From: Porphyrobacter sp. SLTP
GTDB taxonomy: Bacteria > Pseudomonadota > Alphaproteobacteria > Sphingomonadales > Sphingomonadaceae
Direction: 5' to 3'
NCBI RefSeq assembly: GCF_009905735.1
Contig: NZ_JAAALE010000013.1
Coordinates: 1 to 64,000 of the forward strand
Length of the DNA stretch: 64,000 nucleotides
Under the pieces are notes generated by a model. That model saw nothing but the letters and a program-made list of their open reading frames with translations. It had not been told where the DNA came from and ran no database searches. Position 1 is the stretch's first letter. Every line of letters starts with the position of its first letter. This document shows, one piece after another, positions 17,100 through 26,321 of the stretch. Made by a program: the position numbers and the translations under genes.

Positions 17100-18011
17100 T
17101 CAATCAGCAAGATATCGCACGGCAATGGCCGTCGCGGCGGCGCGGGTTTCGACCCCGAGTTTACGGAACACCTGTTCCAAGTGCTTGTTCACCGTCCGCG
17201 GGCTTATACCAAGAATCTCGCTGATCGTCTTGTTGGTTTTGCCATAGCTCACCCACAGCAGCACTTCCGCCTCGCGCCGGGTCAGGCCGTTATGCTTTTG
17301 CAGGTCGGCGATCTTGCCATCTTCCCGCACTTCGGTGACGCGGATCAGGCTTTCGCCCGGCCGACCGGTTTCGACCAAGGCGAGATCAATCTCCAGCCCG
17401 CGCACATCGACGCGTGTGCTGGCCGGCGGCTGGACGGCGTCTGCGGCGATCAGACCGAGGGCTGCGCCGATCAAGGCTTCCGGCAGCACGCCGCGATCGG
17501 CGGTCCAGTCGGGATCGACCGCGATGAACAGCGCTTCGGCCTGCGGCGTGCACCAGATCAGCCCCGCATCCTCGCCCAGCGCCGCCAGACTGCGCCCGGC
17601 CAGACCGAGCGCCAGCCGGGAGCGATAGGTTGTGCGGGCATTGGCGAGGTGCACCTTCATCCGCGCCAGCAGTTCCTCGATCACCACCGGCTTGCGCACA
17701 TAATCGACCCCGCCGGTGCCGAGCGCGGCGACCACGTGTTCGGGATCGTTGAGGCCGGTCATGAAGATCACCGGGATATGCGCGGTCGCCGGATTGCGCT
17801 TGATCGCCTGCGTGGTCTCGATCCCGCCGATGCCGGGCATGATCGCGTCCATCAGGATGAGGTCGGGCTGCACTTCGGCCAGCAGTTCAAGCGTCGCCTC
17901 TCCGCTGCGGGCGATCAGCACGGTCATGTCCTCGGCTTCGAGGGTATCGACCAGGAACCGCAGCGATTCCGGGCTGTCGTCAACGACGAGGATGCAGTCC
18001 TTAGCGCGCAT
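17100..18011 (-). CDS. LuxR-type response regulator
   Basis: A 303-residue two-domain regulator. The N-terminal receiver has the acidic pair VVDDSPE and phospho-acceptor Asp55 in LILMDAIMPG; after a middle region of about 100 residues the C-terminal LuxR helix-turn-helix reads LTRREAEVLLWVSYGKTNKT followed by ISPRTVNKHLEQVFRKLGVE. The start at 18011 overlaps the kinase stop and gives a standard receiver N-terminus; a start at 18032 is possible. The gene ends the long guanidine/urea operon and should be the partner of the adjacent kinase. Confidence 0.85.
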   Translation of the reverse strand: MRAKDCILVVDDSPESLRFLVDTLEAEDMTVLIARSGEATLELLAEVQPDLILMDAIMPGIGGIETTQAIKRNPATAHIPVIFMTGLNDPEHVVAALGTGGVDYVRKPVVIEELLARMKVHLANARTTYRSRLALGLAGRSLAALGEDAGLIWCTPQAEALFIAVDPDWTADRGVLPEALIGAALGLIAADAVQPPASTRVDVRGLEIDLALVETGRPGESLIRVTEVREDGKIADLQKHNGLTRREAEVLLWVSYGKTNKTISEILGISPRTVNKHLEQVFRKLGVETRAAATAIAVRYLAD

Positions 18012-19482
18012 CGGCAGCCACCGCTTTGGCAAGGTCGGCCAGCGCTTTCAGATCGAAGCTGTCGAGCACCCGCCGCATCCGTTCGGCCAGCGGCGCCGCT
18101 TCGGGAGCGAGGGCGGCGATGGCGTCGATCTCCGCTTCAATGGCGCGGACGTGGCCGATCCGCACCAACCGCTCGATTTCGGCGCAATGGGCAGCGGCAC
18201 GGGACGCGATGCCTGGCGACAGGTGCGGAACGCCAGCTTCGGGCAGGTCACGGGCGGAGCCACCGGCCCGGAGCCATTCGAGCCCCAACTGGTCGGCAAT
18301 CACATCGAGCAGCACAGTAAATTCGAACGGCTTCATCACAAACGTATCATTGGCCGGGCCGTCCGCAGGCCATGTGGCGGAATGGGGTCCCTCACCCGAT
18401 AGCATCACGATCCGCAACGCCGCGCCGTGGCGGCGGCGCAGTTTCGCCGCAATGTCCCATCCGGACTCGCGTCCCAGCATCACATCGCACAGCACCAGAT
18501 CGGGCTGCACCTGCGCGGCGAGCGCAAGGCCGGTCTCGCCATCGCTGGCGGTGTGCACCCGGAAACCCAGCGGTTCGAGCAGGCCGCGCACCATCGCCAG
18601 ATGCGCCGTATCGTCATCGATCAGCACCACCCAGCGTTCACGCCCGAGATAGCCGGTGACAACGCCGGGCTCCGGCGCCGGATCGGTCGGCGGGCTGAGC
18701 GGCTGCGACAGCATCAGCCGCACGATGAAGCGCGAACCTTCCCCCGGTGCGCTCTCGACCCGGATTTCGCCGCCCATCATATGCACCAGCGCCTGCGTGA
18801 TCGCGAGGCCGAGCCCGACGCCGGGCCGCTCGCCCGCCGGCCCCGCCACCCGCTCGAACGGCGCGAAAATCCGCTCCGCATCGCCGGGCGCGATGCCGAT
18901 GCCGGTGTCTATCACCGTGAAGGTCGCCAGCTGGTTGCGATATTCGACCTTGAGCGTGACCGACCCGTGATCGGTGAACTTGATCGCGTTGGTCAGCAGA
19001 TTGATCAGCACCTGCCGCAAGCGCTTGGGATCGGCATGGACGAACTCGGGCAAGCCCGGGGGATGGTCGAGCACCAGCGCGATCCCCTTCGCCTGCGCTT
19101 GCAGATCGAGCATGGCGATCAGCTGGGCGAGGAACTCGGGGAAACGGATCGCCTCCCGGCTCAGCTTCAGTGCGCCGCCTTCGACCTGCGCGATGTCGAG
19201 CAGGCCTTCGACCAGGTGCGACAGGTGTTCGGCGCTGCGGCGGATCACCCGTGCGGCATTGAGCGCGTCCTTGCCGTCATTGCGCTCCAGCAGCTGGGCA
19301 TAGCCATAGATCGCATTGAGCGGGGAGCGGATCTCGTGGCTGACGCTGGCGAGGAAGCGGGTCTTGGCTTCGTTGGCGGCTTCAGCAGCTTCCTTGGCGG
19401 CGCGCAGCTGTGCGAACGCGTCGTCGGTCGGCCCTGTTGTGCCGTCGCCCTTCAGCCAATTGGTGATCCGCCCCGCCATCAT
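18001..19482 (-). CDS. cytoplasmic hybrid histidine kinase
   Basis: A 493-residue kinase with domains in the order HisKA (His49 in FLASVSHEIRSPL), HATPase (N box NLLTNAIKFTD, G1 DTGIGI, G2 GVGLGLAI), a receiver (Asp333 in PDLVLCDVMLG) and a C-terminal segment of about 110 residues that may be a phosphotransfer-like helical region. There is no membrane helix and no PAS or GAF domain before HisKA, so the input must come from a partner protein. The gene begins one base after the allophanate hydrolase stop codon, placing it in the nitrogen-source operon, and its end overlaps the response-regulator gene. Confidence 0.87.
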   Translation of the reverse strand: MMAGRITNWLKGDGTTGPTDDAFAQLRAAKEAAEAANEAKTRFLASVSHEIRSPLNAIYGYAQLLERNDGKDALNAARVIRRSAEHLSHLVEGLLDIAQVEGGALKLSREAIRFPEFLAQLIAMLDLQAQAKGIALVLDHPPGLPEFVHADPKRLRQVLINLLTNAIKFTDHGSVTLKVEYRNQLATFTVIDTGIGIAPGDAERIFAPFERVAGPAGERPGVGLGLAITQALVHMMGGEIRVESAPGEGSRFIVRLMLSQPLSPPTDPAPEPGVVTGYLGRERWVVLIDDDTAHLAMVRGLLEPLGFRVHTASDGETGLALAAQVQPDLVLCDVMLGRESGWDIAAKLRRRHGAALRIVMLSGEGPHSATWPADGPANDTFVMKPFEFTVLLDVIADQLGLEWLRAGGSARDLPEAGVPHLSPGIASRAAAHCAEIERLVRIGHVRAIEAEIDAIAALAPEAAPLAERMRRVLDSFDLKALADLAKAVAADAR

Positions 19483-19483
19483 G

Positions 19484-21250
19484 TCATCGCGAGGCGATAT
19501 AGGCGCGCCAGCCGCCCAGATGGGTGATGTCCTCCGCCCCGGTCAGCGCGCGCGGTTCGGCGACGAAGCCCTTCACGCTGCTGCCGTCCGCCAGCGTCAC
19601 CGTGCCGATGGCCAGCGGCGGCGGGACTTCGGCAACGAAGCTGCCGAAGCTGGCGAAGTCGAGCTCGTAGACTTCCAGCGCGATTTCCGCCCCGTCCTCG
19701 CTGTGCACCAGTGCGGGCTTGGGCGGGACGCTATCGGCCATCGCATAGAGCCGGTAATTGGGCGCAGTGGTGAAGGCGCCCACGAAGGTCGCTCCGCGCG
19801 AGGTCAGCTGCCAATGCAGCGGCATCCCTTCAAGATGTGCACCAACGACGGCGAGTTTGACGGTGTCCATGCGGTCTCCAAGATCGAGCGGGGGCGGAAG
19901 GGGAAGGTCGGCCGAAGCCAGATACGAACGCGCAAGATCAATGAGCGCACAATCGCTGTGTGCAGGCCCGATCAGCGTGATCCCGAAGCCCGTGCCATTG
20001 TCGCGCGCACCGGCGGGCACGGCCAGCGCGGCCATGTCGAGCAGATTCACGAAATTGGTATAGAGCCCGAGATTGCTGTTCAAGGCCACCGGCGCTTCAA
20101 GCAATTCGGCCACGCGATAGGTCGTGCCGGTGGTGGGAAAGGCGAGCACATCGACCTCGCCCCACATGCTCTCGGCATGGCGCTGCAACTCGGCGAGGCG
20201 GTAGATGCCGTTCCACAACTCGGTCGCCAGCATGGCGCTGCCGGGCGCGATGACTTCACGCACCACCGGGTCAATGGCGAGCGGATTGCTCTCGAGCAAC
20301 GGAGCGATGGCGGCCGTGCGTTCGGCCACCCACGGCCCGCCGTAGAGCAGGCGCGCGGCTTCGAGCAGCGGGGCGATGTCGATCTCGACGATGTCGCCCT
20401 GCGCCGCCAGCACGCTGAGTGCGCGGTCGTAGAGATATTCAGCCGCGACATCGCCGAAGAACACTCGCTGGTCGCGGCGCGGCACGCCGATCCGGCGCCC
20501 GCTGATCGCCACGTCCGCAAGGGTGCGCGAGAAGGCATCCTCGGCGTCGAACCCGGCGATGACGGCGTCAACCGCCTGCGCATCGTGCAGGGCATCGGTG
20601 AACACCGTGATGCAATCGAGCGTGCGGCAGGCTGGCACCAGCCCGCGCGTGCTCCAGCGGCCCTTGGTCGGCTTCAACCCGATCAGGTGATTGAACGCGG
20701 CCGGCACCCGCCCCGATCCTGCCGTATCCGTGCCAAGCGCGAAGGCCACCAACCCCGCCGCCACGGCAATCGCCGAACCGGAGCTCGACCCGCCGCTGAC
20801 ATAGTCGCGGTTATAGGCGTTGCGCGGAATGCCATAGGGGCTGCGCGTGCCGACAAGGCCCGTGGCGAACTGATCGAGATTGGTCTTGCCGACACAGATC
20901 GCGCCCGCTGCCTCCAGCCGTTCGATCACGGTGGCGGAACGCTCGGGGCGGTAGGCGAAGGCTGGGCAAGCAGCAGTCGTCTCCAGCCCCGCAACGTCGA
21001 TATTGTCCTTCGCCGCGAATGGCACACCGGCCAGCGGCAGGTGCTCGCCAGCAGCAACCCGTGCGTCAATGGCGCGGGCTGCGGCGCGCAGGGCGGCAGG
21101 ATCGGCTCGGCTGATCCACACCTGCGGCTGGTGCGCATCATAGGCAGCGAGGCGGGCGAGCGTATCCTCGATCACGGCGAGCGCCGTGGCCGCGCCGCTG
21201 GTGACGCTTGCCGCGATGGCGGTCGCGCTGAGGCGGGCGAAGGCGCTCAT
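19484..21250 (-). CDS. atzF: allophanate hydrolase
   Basis: A 588-residue amidase-signature enzyme that splits allophanate into ammonia and CO2, the last step of carboxylase-based urea or guanidine use. The catalytic triad is visible as Lys81 in PFAAKDNIDV, the cis-serine in GGSSSGSAIAVAAG and the nucleophile region GTDTAGSGRVPAA. The C-terminal region beyond about residue 470 corresponds to the extra domain of full-length allophanate hydrolases. The start overlaps the carboxylase stop by four bases. The length is normal for the bacterial stand-alone form. Confidence 0.92.
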   Translation of the reverse strand: MSAFARLSATAIAASVTSGAATALAVIEDTLARLAAYDAHQPQVWISRADPAALRAAARAIDARVAAGEHLPLAGVPFAAKDNIDVAGLETTAACPAFAYRPERSATVIERLEAAGAICVGKTNLDQFATGLVGTRSPYGIPRNAYNRDYVSGGSSSGSAIAVAAGLVAFALGTDTAGSGRVPAAFNHLIGLKPTKGRWSTRGLVPACRTLDCITVFTDALHDAQAVDAVIAGFDAEDAFSRTLADVAISGRRIGVPRRDQRVFFGDVAAEYLYDRALSVLAAQGDIVEIDIAPLLEAARLLYGGPWVAERTAAIAPLLESNPLAIDPVVREVIAPGSAMLATELWNGIYRLAELQRHAESMWGEVDVLAFPTTGTTYRVAELLEAPVALNSNLGLYTNFVNLLDMAALAVPAGARDNGTGFGITLIGPAHSDCALIDLARSYLASADLPLPPPLDLGDRMDTVKLAVVGAHLEGMPLHWQLTSRGATFVGAFTTAPNYRLYAMADSVPPKPALVHSEDGAEIALEVYELDFASFGSFVAEVPPPLAIGTVTLADGSSVKGFVAEPRALTGAEDITHLGGWRAYIASR

Positions 21251-24200
21251 GATGCTTTCCTCAAGGCCAGCATCGGCGCGCCGGGTTGCAAGGCCTGATG
21301 CTCGGTAATGTAGAGCGCGGCCACCGTACCGCTGGCAGGGCTTTCAAACGGGCATTCCATCTTCATCGCTTCGATCACCGCAATCACGTCGCCTTCCGCC
21401 ACCACATCGCCGGGGGCGACCAGCAGCTTCCACACAGAACCGCCGAACGGGGCTTCGATGACGTCCGCGCCGTCCGGCACCTCGATTGCCGCCACATCGC
21501 CGCCGCCTGCCCCGCCCTCAAGCAGGTCGCTGACCCGGTCGAACTCGCCCGAGGCCTGCCACGCGGCGCGTTCGGCATCAAAGGCGGCTTGGCGGGTGGT
21601 CTCGAAAGCGGCGATGCTGGCGGCATTGTCGGCCAGGAACGCGCGGTAATCGGCGAGGCGGAAAGTGGTCTCCTCCACGCGGATCGACCGGCGGCCATGC
21701 GGGAAATCGCGGCGCCAATCGGTCAGTTCGTCGGCGGTGACAGGGAAGAACCGGATCTGGTCAAAGAACCGCAGCAGCCACGGCTTACCATCAACAAAGG
21801 CATCAGTCTGCCGGTGCGTGTTCCACACCTGAATGGTGCGCCCGAACAGCTGATAGCCGCCCGGCCCCTCCATCCCGTAGATGCACATATAGGCCCCACC
21901 GATCCCGACCACATTGGGCGGGGTCCAGGTGCGCGCGGGGTTGTATTTGGTGGTGACGAGCCGGTGGCGCGGATCGACCGGCGTGGCGACCGGCGCGCCG
22001 AGATAGACATCGCCGAGGCCCAGCACGAGGTAGCTCGCATCGAAGATCAGATCTTCGACCGCCTGCGCATCGGGCAGGCCATTGATGCGGCGAATGAACT
22101 CGATATTGTCCGGGCACCACGGCGCATCATCGCGTACCGTGCCGATATACTTCGTTATGGTCTCCTCAATCGCGGGATCGCGCCAGCTCAGCGGCAGGTG
22201 GACGATGCGCGAGGGCGCTTCGAAATCATCGAGATCCCCCATCGCCTCCTCGGCCGCCATCAGGGCAGCGAGCGCGCGGGGCTGGTCCAGCGTGGTACCG
22301 TCGAAGTGCAATTGCAGCGAGCGGATGCCCGGTGTGATGTCGATCACGCCGGGCAGCTTCATCGCCTCCAGCGCCTGCATCAGGGCATGGATACGGATGC
22401 GCAGCTCGATATCGAGCACGATGTCGCCATACTCGACCAGGATGTTGCGGTCGCCCTGCTGGCGATAGGTGGTCTTGGGGCGCGCGCCCTGCGCGGGGAA
22501 CGCGGCGAGGACCGGCGAAAGGTCTGCGATGGGCACAGCAGGGCTCGGCGCGGTCGCTTGGTCCAGCGGTTCGGCGTTGGCCGCCATGGCGTCAGCAATC
22601 GTGACTGGCACGAAGCGCAGCCGGTCGTCGGGGCTGAGCTGGCCGATCTTCCACCGGTCCGCCGCGATCACGGTGAAGGGGCACACGAACCCGCCAAGCG
22701 ACGGCCCGTCCGGCCCCAGAATGATCGGCATATCCCCGGTGAAGTCGACCGCGCCGATGGCATAGGGGTTGTCGTGAATATTCGAGGGATGCAGCCCCGC
22801 CTCACCCCCGTCGCGCCGCGCCCATTCGGGCTTGGGGCCGACAAGGCGAACCCCGGTGCGGTTGGAGTTGTAATGCACCTGCCATTCAGCTTCGAGGAAG
22901 CGGGCAATGTCGTCCGGCGTGAAGAAATCGGGCGCGCCGTGGGGGCCATAGAGGACGCGCAACTCCCATGTCCGGGCAAGCTCAGGCAGCGCAGCCGCGA
23001 TACCCGCGCCGATCGCAGCGTCGCCCAGATGCAGCACATCGCCTGCCACCAGCCCCCGCGCGGCGTGGCCGCCAAACTGGCCCAGCGTGAAGGTCGCCGC
23101 GCTGCCGAGATAGGGCACCACATCAAGCCCGCCCGCGAACAGGATATAGCCGCGCATCCCCCCGCCGGTCGCCCGGCCCAGCGTCAGCGTTTGTCCGGCA
23201 GCAATCGCGATCGGCATCCCGCGCGGGGCTGGCGCGCCGTCGAGCTTTGCGCCGAAATCCGCGCCGGTCAGGCAAATAGTTGAAGGCGCCTCGAACAGCA
23301 GCGTCGGGCCGCTGGCGGTGACTTCCAGCCCCGCTGTGCCTTCGGGGTTGCCGAGCATGAGATTGCCCAGCCGGAAGCTCCGATCATCCATCGGCCCGGA
23401 TGGCGGGACGCCCACATCCCACAGCCCGAGCCTGCCGGGAAAATCCTGCACCGAAGTCGCCGTGCCGCCTGCAATCACCCGCACCGCGCGGCGCGTATGG
23501 GTGACGGTGTCGAGCATCCGCGTCGAGACTTGCCCGCTGGTGAAGCCCTCGTGCCGCACGACATCGCGCAGCCACCGGAGGTTGGTCTCGATCCCGTCCA
23601 CGCGGCTCGCATCGAGCGCCGCCTGCATCGCGCTGATCGCGCCATCGCGGGTGTCGGCAAAGCTGATGAGCTTGGCCAGCATCGGATCGTAGAACGCGCT
23701 GACCTCGCTGCCCGCCATGACCCAGGTCTCGGCGCGGATATTGTCCGGGAAGGCGACATTGGTGAGCGTGCCGATCGTCGGTCGGTATTCCATCGCCGGG
23801 TCTTCGGCATAGAGCCGCACCTGCACCGCGTGCCCGTGGGCGACGGGCGCGGGGGCATCGAGAAAGGCGAAATCGCCCGCTGCGCCCCGGATCATCCATT
23901 CGACCAGATCGATCCCCATCACCTCCTCGGTGACGCCGTGTTCGACCTGAAGCCGGGTGTTCATTTCGAGGAAGAAGAAATCGTCGCGCTGCGCATCGTA
24001 CAGGAACTCGACGGTGCCTGCCGAAAGATACCCCGCCGCTTCGCCCAGCCGCACGGCGGCAGCGATCAACTCGGCGCGCTTGGCATCCGAGAGGCACGGT
24101 GCGGGCGCTTCTTCCACGACCTTCTGATTGCGCCGTTGCAGCGAGCAGTCGCGCTCGCCCAGCGCCATCACCCGGCCCTGCCCGTCGCCAAAAATCTGCA

Positions 24201-24831
24201 CCTCGATATGGCGCGCGCGGGCGACATAACGCTCAAGGAAGACGCCCGCGTCACCGAAGCTCGCTTCGCCCTGCCGGACGACGGCGGCAAAGCCCTCGCG
24301 CACCGCCGCCTCGCTCTCGCAAATGCGCATGCCGATGCCGCCGCCCCCGGCAGTCGCCTTGAGGATCACCGGATAGCCGATCCGCGCCGCAGCCTCGGCC
24401 GCCTCGTCCTCGCCGGTCAGCAACCCGGTGCCGGGGGCGAGTGGCAGGCCATGCGCTTCGGCCAGCGCACGGGCGGAGTGCTTGAGGCCAAAGGTGCGGA
24501 TATTGTCCGGCGTCGGCCCGATAAAGGCGATGCCGACGGCCGCGCAGCTTTCCGCAAACTCCGCGTTTTCGGCGAGGAAGCCGTAGCCCGGATGGATTGC
24601 CCCGGCGCCCGTCGCCTTGGCCGCTGCGAGAATGGCCTCGACATTCAGATAGCTCTGCGCCGCTGGCCCCGGCCCGATGCACACGGCCTCATCCGCCGCG
24701 CTGACATGGAGCGAACCTGCGTCCGCCTCGGAATAGACCGCCACGCTGCGTAGCCCCATCGCCTTGCAGGTGCGGATGATCCGCGTCGCAATCGCGCCCC
24801 GGTTGGCGATAAGGACGGTATCGAAACTCAT
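21247..24831 (-). CDS. urea carboxylase / guanidine carboxylase
   Basis: A 1194-residue biotin enzyme. The N-terminal biotin carboxylase domain (about 1-450) has the ATP-grasp loop KATAGGGGIGM and FFFLEMNTRLQVEHGVTEE. The central carboxyltransferase part holds KipA-like then KipI-like modules. The C-terminal biotinyl domain carries the biotin lysine in VIEAMKMECPF near residue 1165. The enzyme carboxylates urea to allophanate or guanidine to carboxyguanidine. The presence of two DUF1989 partners, known from work on guanidine carboxylase operons as carboxyguanidine deiminase subunits, favours guanidine. Sequence alone by eye cannot settle the substrate. Confidence 0.9.
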   Translation of the reverse strand: MSFDTVLIANRGAIATRIIRTCKAMGLRSVAVYSEADAGSLHVSAADEAVCIGPGPAAQSYLNVEAILAAAKATGAGAIHPGYGFLAENAEFAESCAAVGIAFIGPTPDNIRTFGLKHSARALAEAHGLPLAPGTGLLTGEDEAAEAAARIGYPVILKATAGGGGIGMRICESEAAVREGFAAVVRQGEASFGDAGVFLERYVARARHIEVQIFGDGQGRVMALGERDCSLQRRNQKVVEEAPAPCLSDAKRAELIAAAVRLGEAAGYLSAGTVEFLYDAQRDDFFFLEMNTRLQVEHGVTEEVMGIDLVEWMIRGAAGDFAFLDAPAPVAHGHAVQVRLYAEDPAMEYRPTIGTLTNVAFPDNIRAETWVMAGSEVSAFYDPMLAKLISFADTRDGAISAMQAALDASRVDGIETNLRWLRDVVRHEGFTSGQVSTRMLDTVTHTRRAVRVIAGGTATSVQDFPGRLGLWDVGVPPSGPMDDRSFRLGNLMLGNPEGTAGLEVTASGPTLLFEAPSTICLTGADFGAKLDGAPAPRGMPIAIAAGQTLTLGRATGGGMRGYILFAGGLDVVPYLGSAATFTLGQFGGHAARGLVAGDVLHLGDAAIGAGIAAALPELARTWELRVLYGPHGAPDFFTPDDIARFLEAEWQVHYNSNRTGVRLVGPKPEWARRDGGEAGLHPSNIHDNPYAIGAVDFTGDMPIILGPDGPSLGGFVCPFTVIAADRWKIGQLSPDDRLRFVPVTIADAMAANAEPLDQATAPSPAVPIADLSPVLAAFPAQGARPKTTYRQQGDRNILVEYGDIVLDIELRIRIHALMQALEAMKLPGVIDITPGIRSLQLHFDGTTLDQPRALAALMAAEEAMGDLDDFEAPSRIVHLPLSWRDPAIEETITKYIGTVRDDAPWCPDNIEFIRRINGLPDAQAVEDLIFDASYLVLGLGDVYLGAPVATPVDPRHRLVTTKYNPARTWTPPNVVGIGGAYMCIYGMEGPGGYQLFGRTIQVWNTHRQTDAFVDGKPWLLRFFDQIRFFPVTADELTDWRRDFPHGRRSIRVEETTFRLADYRAFLADNAASIAAFETTRQAAFDAERAAWQASGEFDRVSDLLEGGAGGGDVAAIEVPDGADVIEAPFGGSVWKLLVAPGDVVAEGDVIAVIEAMKMECPFESPASGTVAALYITEHQALQPGAPMLALRKAS

Positions 24832-25475
24832 GCGTTGGCGTTCTGGGCCACGATCATGCGCACCGGCGTCGGGTTGAAGCCGTTGCAGGGGTTGTTGATC
24901 TGTGGGCAGTTCGACACGACCACGATCACGTCCATCTCGGCGCGCAGATCGACGGTGAGGCCCGGCGCGGAAATGCCGTCAACGATACCCAGCGTGCCGT
25001 CTTCCTCCACCGGAACGTTCATGAAGAAGTTGATGTTGGAGACGATATCGCGCTTGCCGCGCCCCTCGGTAAGGTTGGCCTCAAGAAAGTTATCGACACA
25101 GGCATGCTGTGACTTGGTGTGATGACCATAGCGCAAGGTATTGGATTCGCACGAACACGCTCCGCCGATAGTGTCGTGATATTCCACCGCGCTGTCCACG
25201 ATGGTCATCAGCGCGCGGCCTTCGTTCGAGAGAAGCATGGTTCCGGTGCGCAGGAACAGATTGCCCTGCGCTGCCACCGTGTCCTGCGCCGAGTACCGCT
25301 CGGCATCATCGGCGGCGGCATAGATCAGGAAATCGACCGCCTGATTGCCTTCCAGATCGACAATCCGCAGCACCTCGCCCGCCGCGACATGGTGCAACCA
25401 CGGCGCGCGGGCGGGCACGATCTCGTCGTGAATGATGCTGCCGGTAAGGCCGGAGAGGGCCGGATCGCTGGTCAT
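24828..25475 (-). CDS. cgdB: urea amidolyase-associated protein UAAP2 (DUF1989), carboxyguanidine deiminase subunit
   Basis: A 215-residue DUF1989 protein. Cysteine-containing segments GGACSCESNTLRYGHH and VVSNCPQINNPCNGFNPTPV are the likely zinc-binding region, and GIVDGISAPGLTVDLRAEMDV is a family hallmark. Together with the upstream paralogue it corresponds to UAAP2, shown in guanidine-using bacteria to form a heteromeric deiminase that turns carboxyguanidine into allophanate. Its 3' end overlaps the carboxylase start by four bases. Assignment of the A and B labels follows gene order and is tentative. Confidence 0.82.
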   Translation of the reverse strand: MTSDPALSGLTGSIIHDEIVPARAPWLHHVAAGEVLRIVDLEGNQAVDFLIYAAADDAERYSAQDTVAAQGNLFLRTGTMLLSNEGRALMTIVDSAVEYHDTIGGACSCESNTLRYGHHTKSQHACVDNFLEANLTEGRGKRDIVSNINFFMNVPVEEDGTLGIVDGISAPGLTVDLRAEMDVIVVVSNCPQINNPCNGFNPTPVRMIVAQNANA

Positions 25476-25499
25476 GGTTTGCCTTGCTTTTTGCGCGGG

Positions 25500-26321
25500 T
25501 TATCGGCGGTAGTAGTCCTCGGTATTGAGGAAGGCGCGCTGCCCTTCTGGCGTGGCATTGCGCACGGGGTCTTGTTCAGCCGCGATCGGGCCGCGCCATG
25601 CGGTGACGCGCAGCGGAGCGGAGTTCCAGCCCTCGCGCGGGTCGAGCACATGGGGGCAGTTGGCGATGACGACGACGACATCCATCTCGGCACGCAGCAG
25701 AACTGCGCGGCCCGGTGCGAAAGGGCCGACAATCGGCGTGATCGTGCCGTCGGTTTCGATCCGGGTGCCCTTGAACAGGTTCACGCACGGGTGGACATCG
25801 CGCCGCGTCAGCCCGTGCTTGGCCGCGCCCAGGATCAGCCGGTCGCGCCCATTGGGATAAGCGCCGGAATTACGACCCTCACCATATTTCCGCAGGTTGC
25901 TGGCGGCATTTGAGACACCGCAGAAGGTATCATGCGTGCCCGCGTCATCTTCAACGAGGCTCATCATCACCCGCCCCATGTCGCTGAGGAGCAGCTTGCC
26001 CGCGTCGAGATAGGCGTTCCACTGCACCTTGACCGTATCGGCGACGTTCAGCCGCTCGGTCGGCATGTCGGCGTTGAAGATGTTGAGGCTCGCACAGGCA
26101 TCGCCTGCCTTGTCGATCAACCGCAGCCGCGTGCCGCGCGCGATCCGCCGGGAGGCATAGCCGCCCGGCGCGATGGTTTCTTCCCAGAGCAGGTCATCAC
26201 CTGCGACGCCTTCGGGCAGGTCGCTTGCGACGGGCGGCAGGGTCGGCATCGCTTCGACCCGCGTACCGCCTTGCGCGCGGGCATGGTCGCGCGCGGCCTT
26301 GGGATCGGCGGTCGCGCTCAT
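25500..26321 (-). CDS. cgdA: urea amidolyase-associated protein UAAP1 (DUF1989), carboxyguanidine deiminase subunit
   Basis: A 273-residue DUF1989 protein paralogous to the next gene. Recognisable parts are ETIAPGGYASRRIARGTRLR, DTFCGVSNAASNLRKYG, VHPCVNLFKGTRIETDGTI and LLRAEMDVVVVIANCPHVLD. Compared with its partner it keeps fewer cysteines in the metal-site loop, which suggests that one subunit carries the active site. The start overlaps the regulator stop by four bases. UAAP1 and UAAP2 always travel with urea/guanidine carboxylase genes. Membership is clear; which subunit is catalytic is not. Confidence 0.82.
   Translation of the reverse strand: MSATADPKAARDHARAQGGTRVEAMPTLPPVASDLPEGVAGDDLLWEETIAPGGYASRRIARGTRLRLIDKAGDACASLNIFNADMPTERLNVADTVKVQWNAYLDAGKLLLSDMGRVMMSLVEDDAGTHDTFCGVSNAASNLRKYGEGRNSGAYPNGRDRLILGAAKHGLTRRDVHPCVNLFKGTRIETDGTITPIVGPFAPGRAVLLRAEMDVVVVIANCPHVLDPREGWNSAPLRVTAWRGPIAAEQDPVRNATPEGQRAFLNTEDYYRR

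Noticed and set aside
19316-23283. Two long + strand open frames of about 660 codons
   Set aside because: They are antisense shadows of allophanate hydrolase and the carboxylase; no domain or signal, and composition is typical of GC-rich mirror frames.
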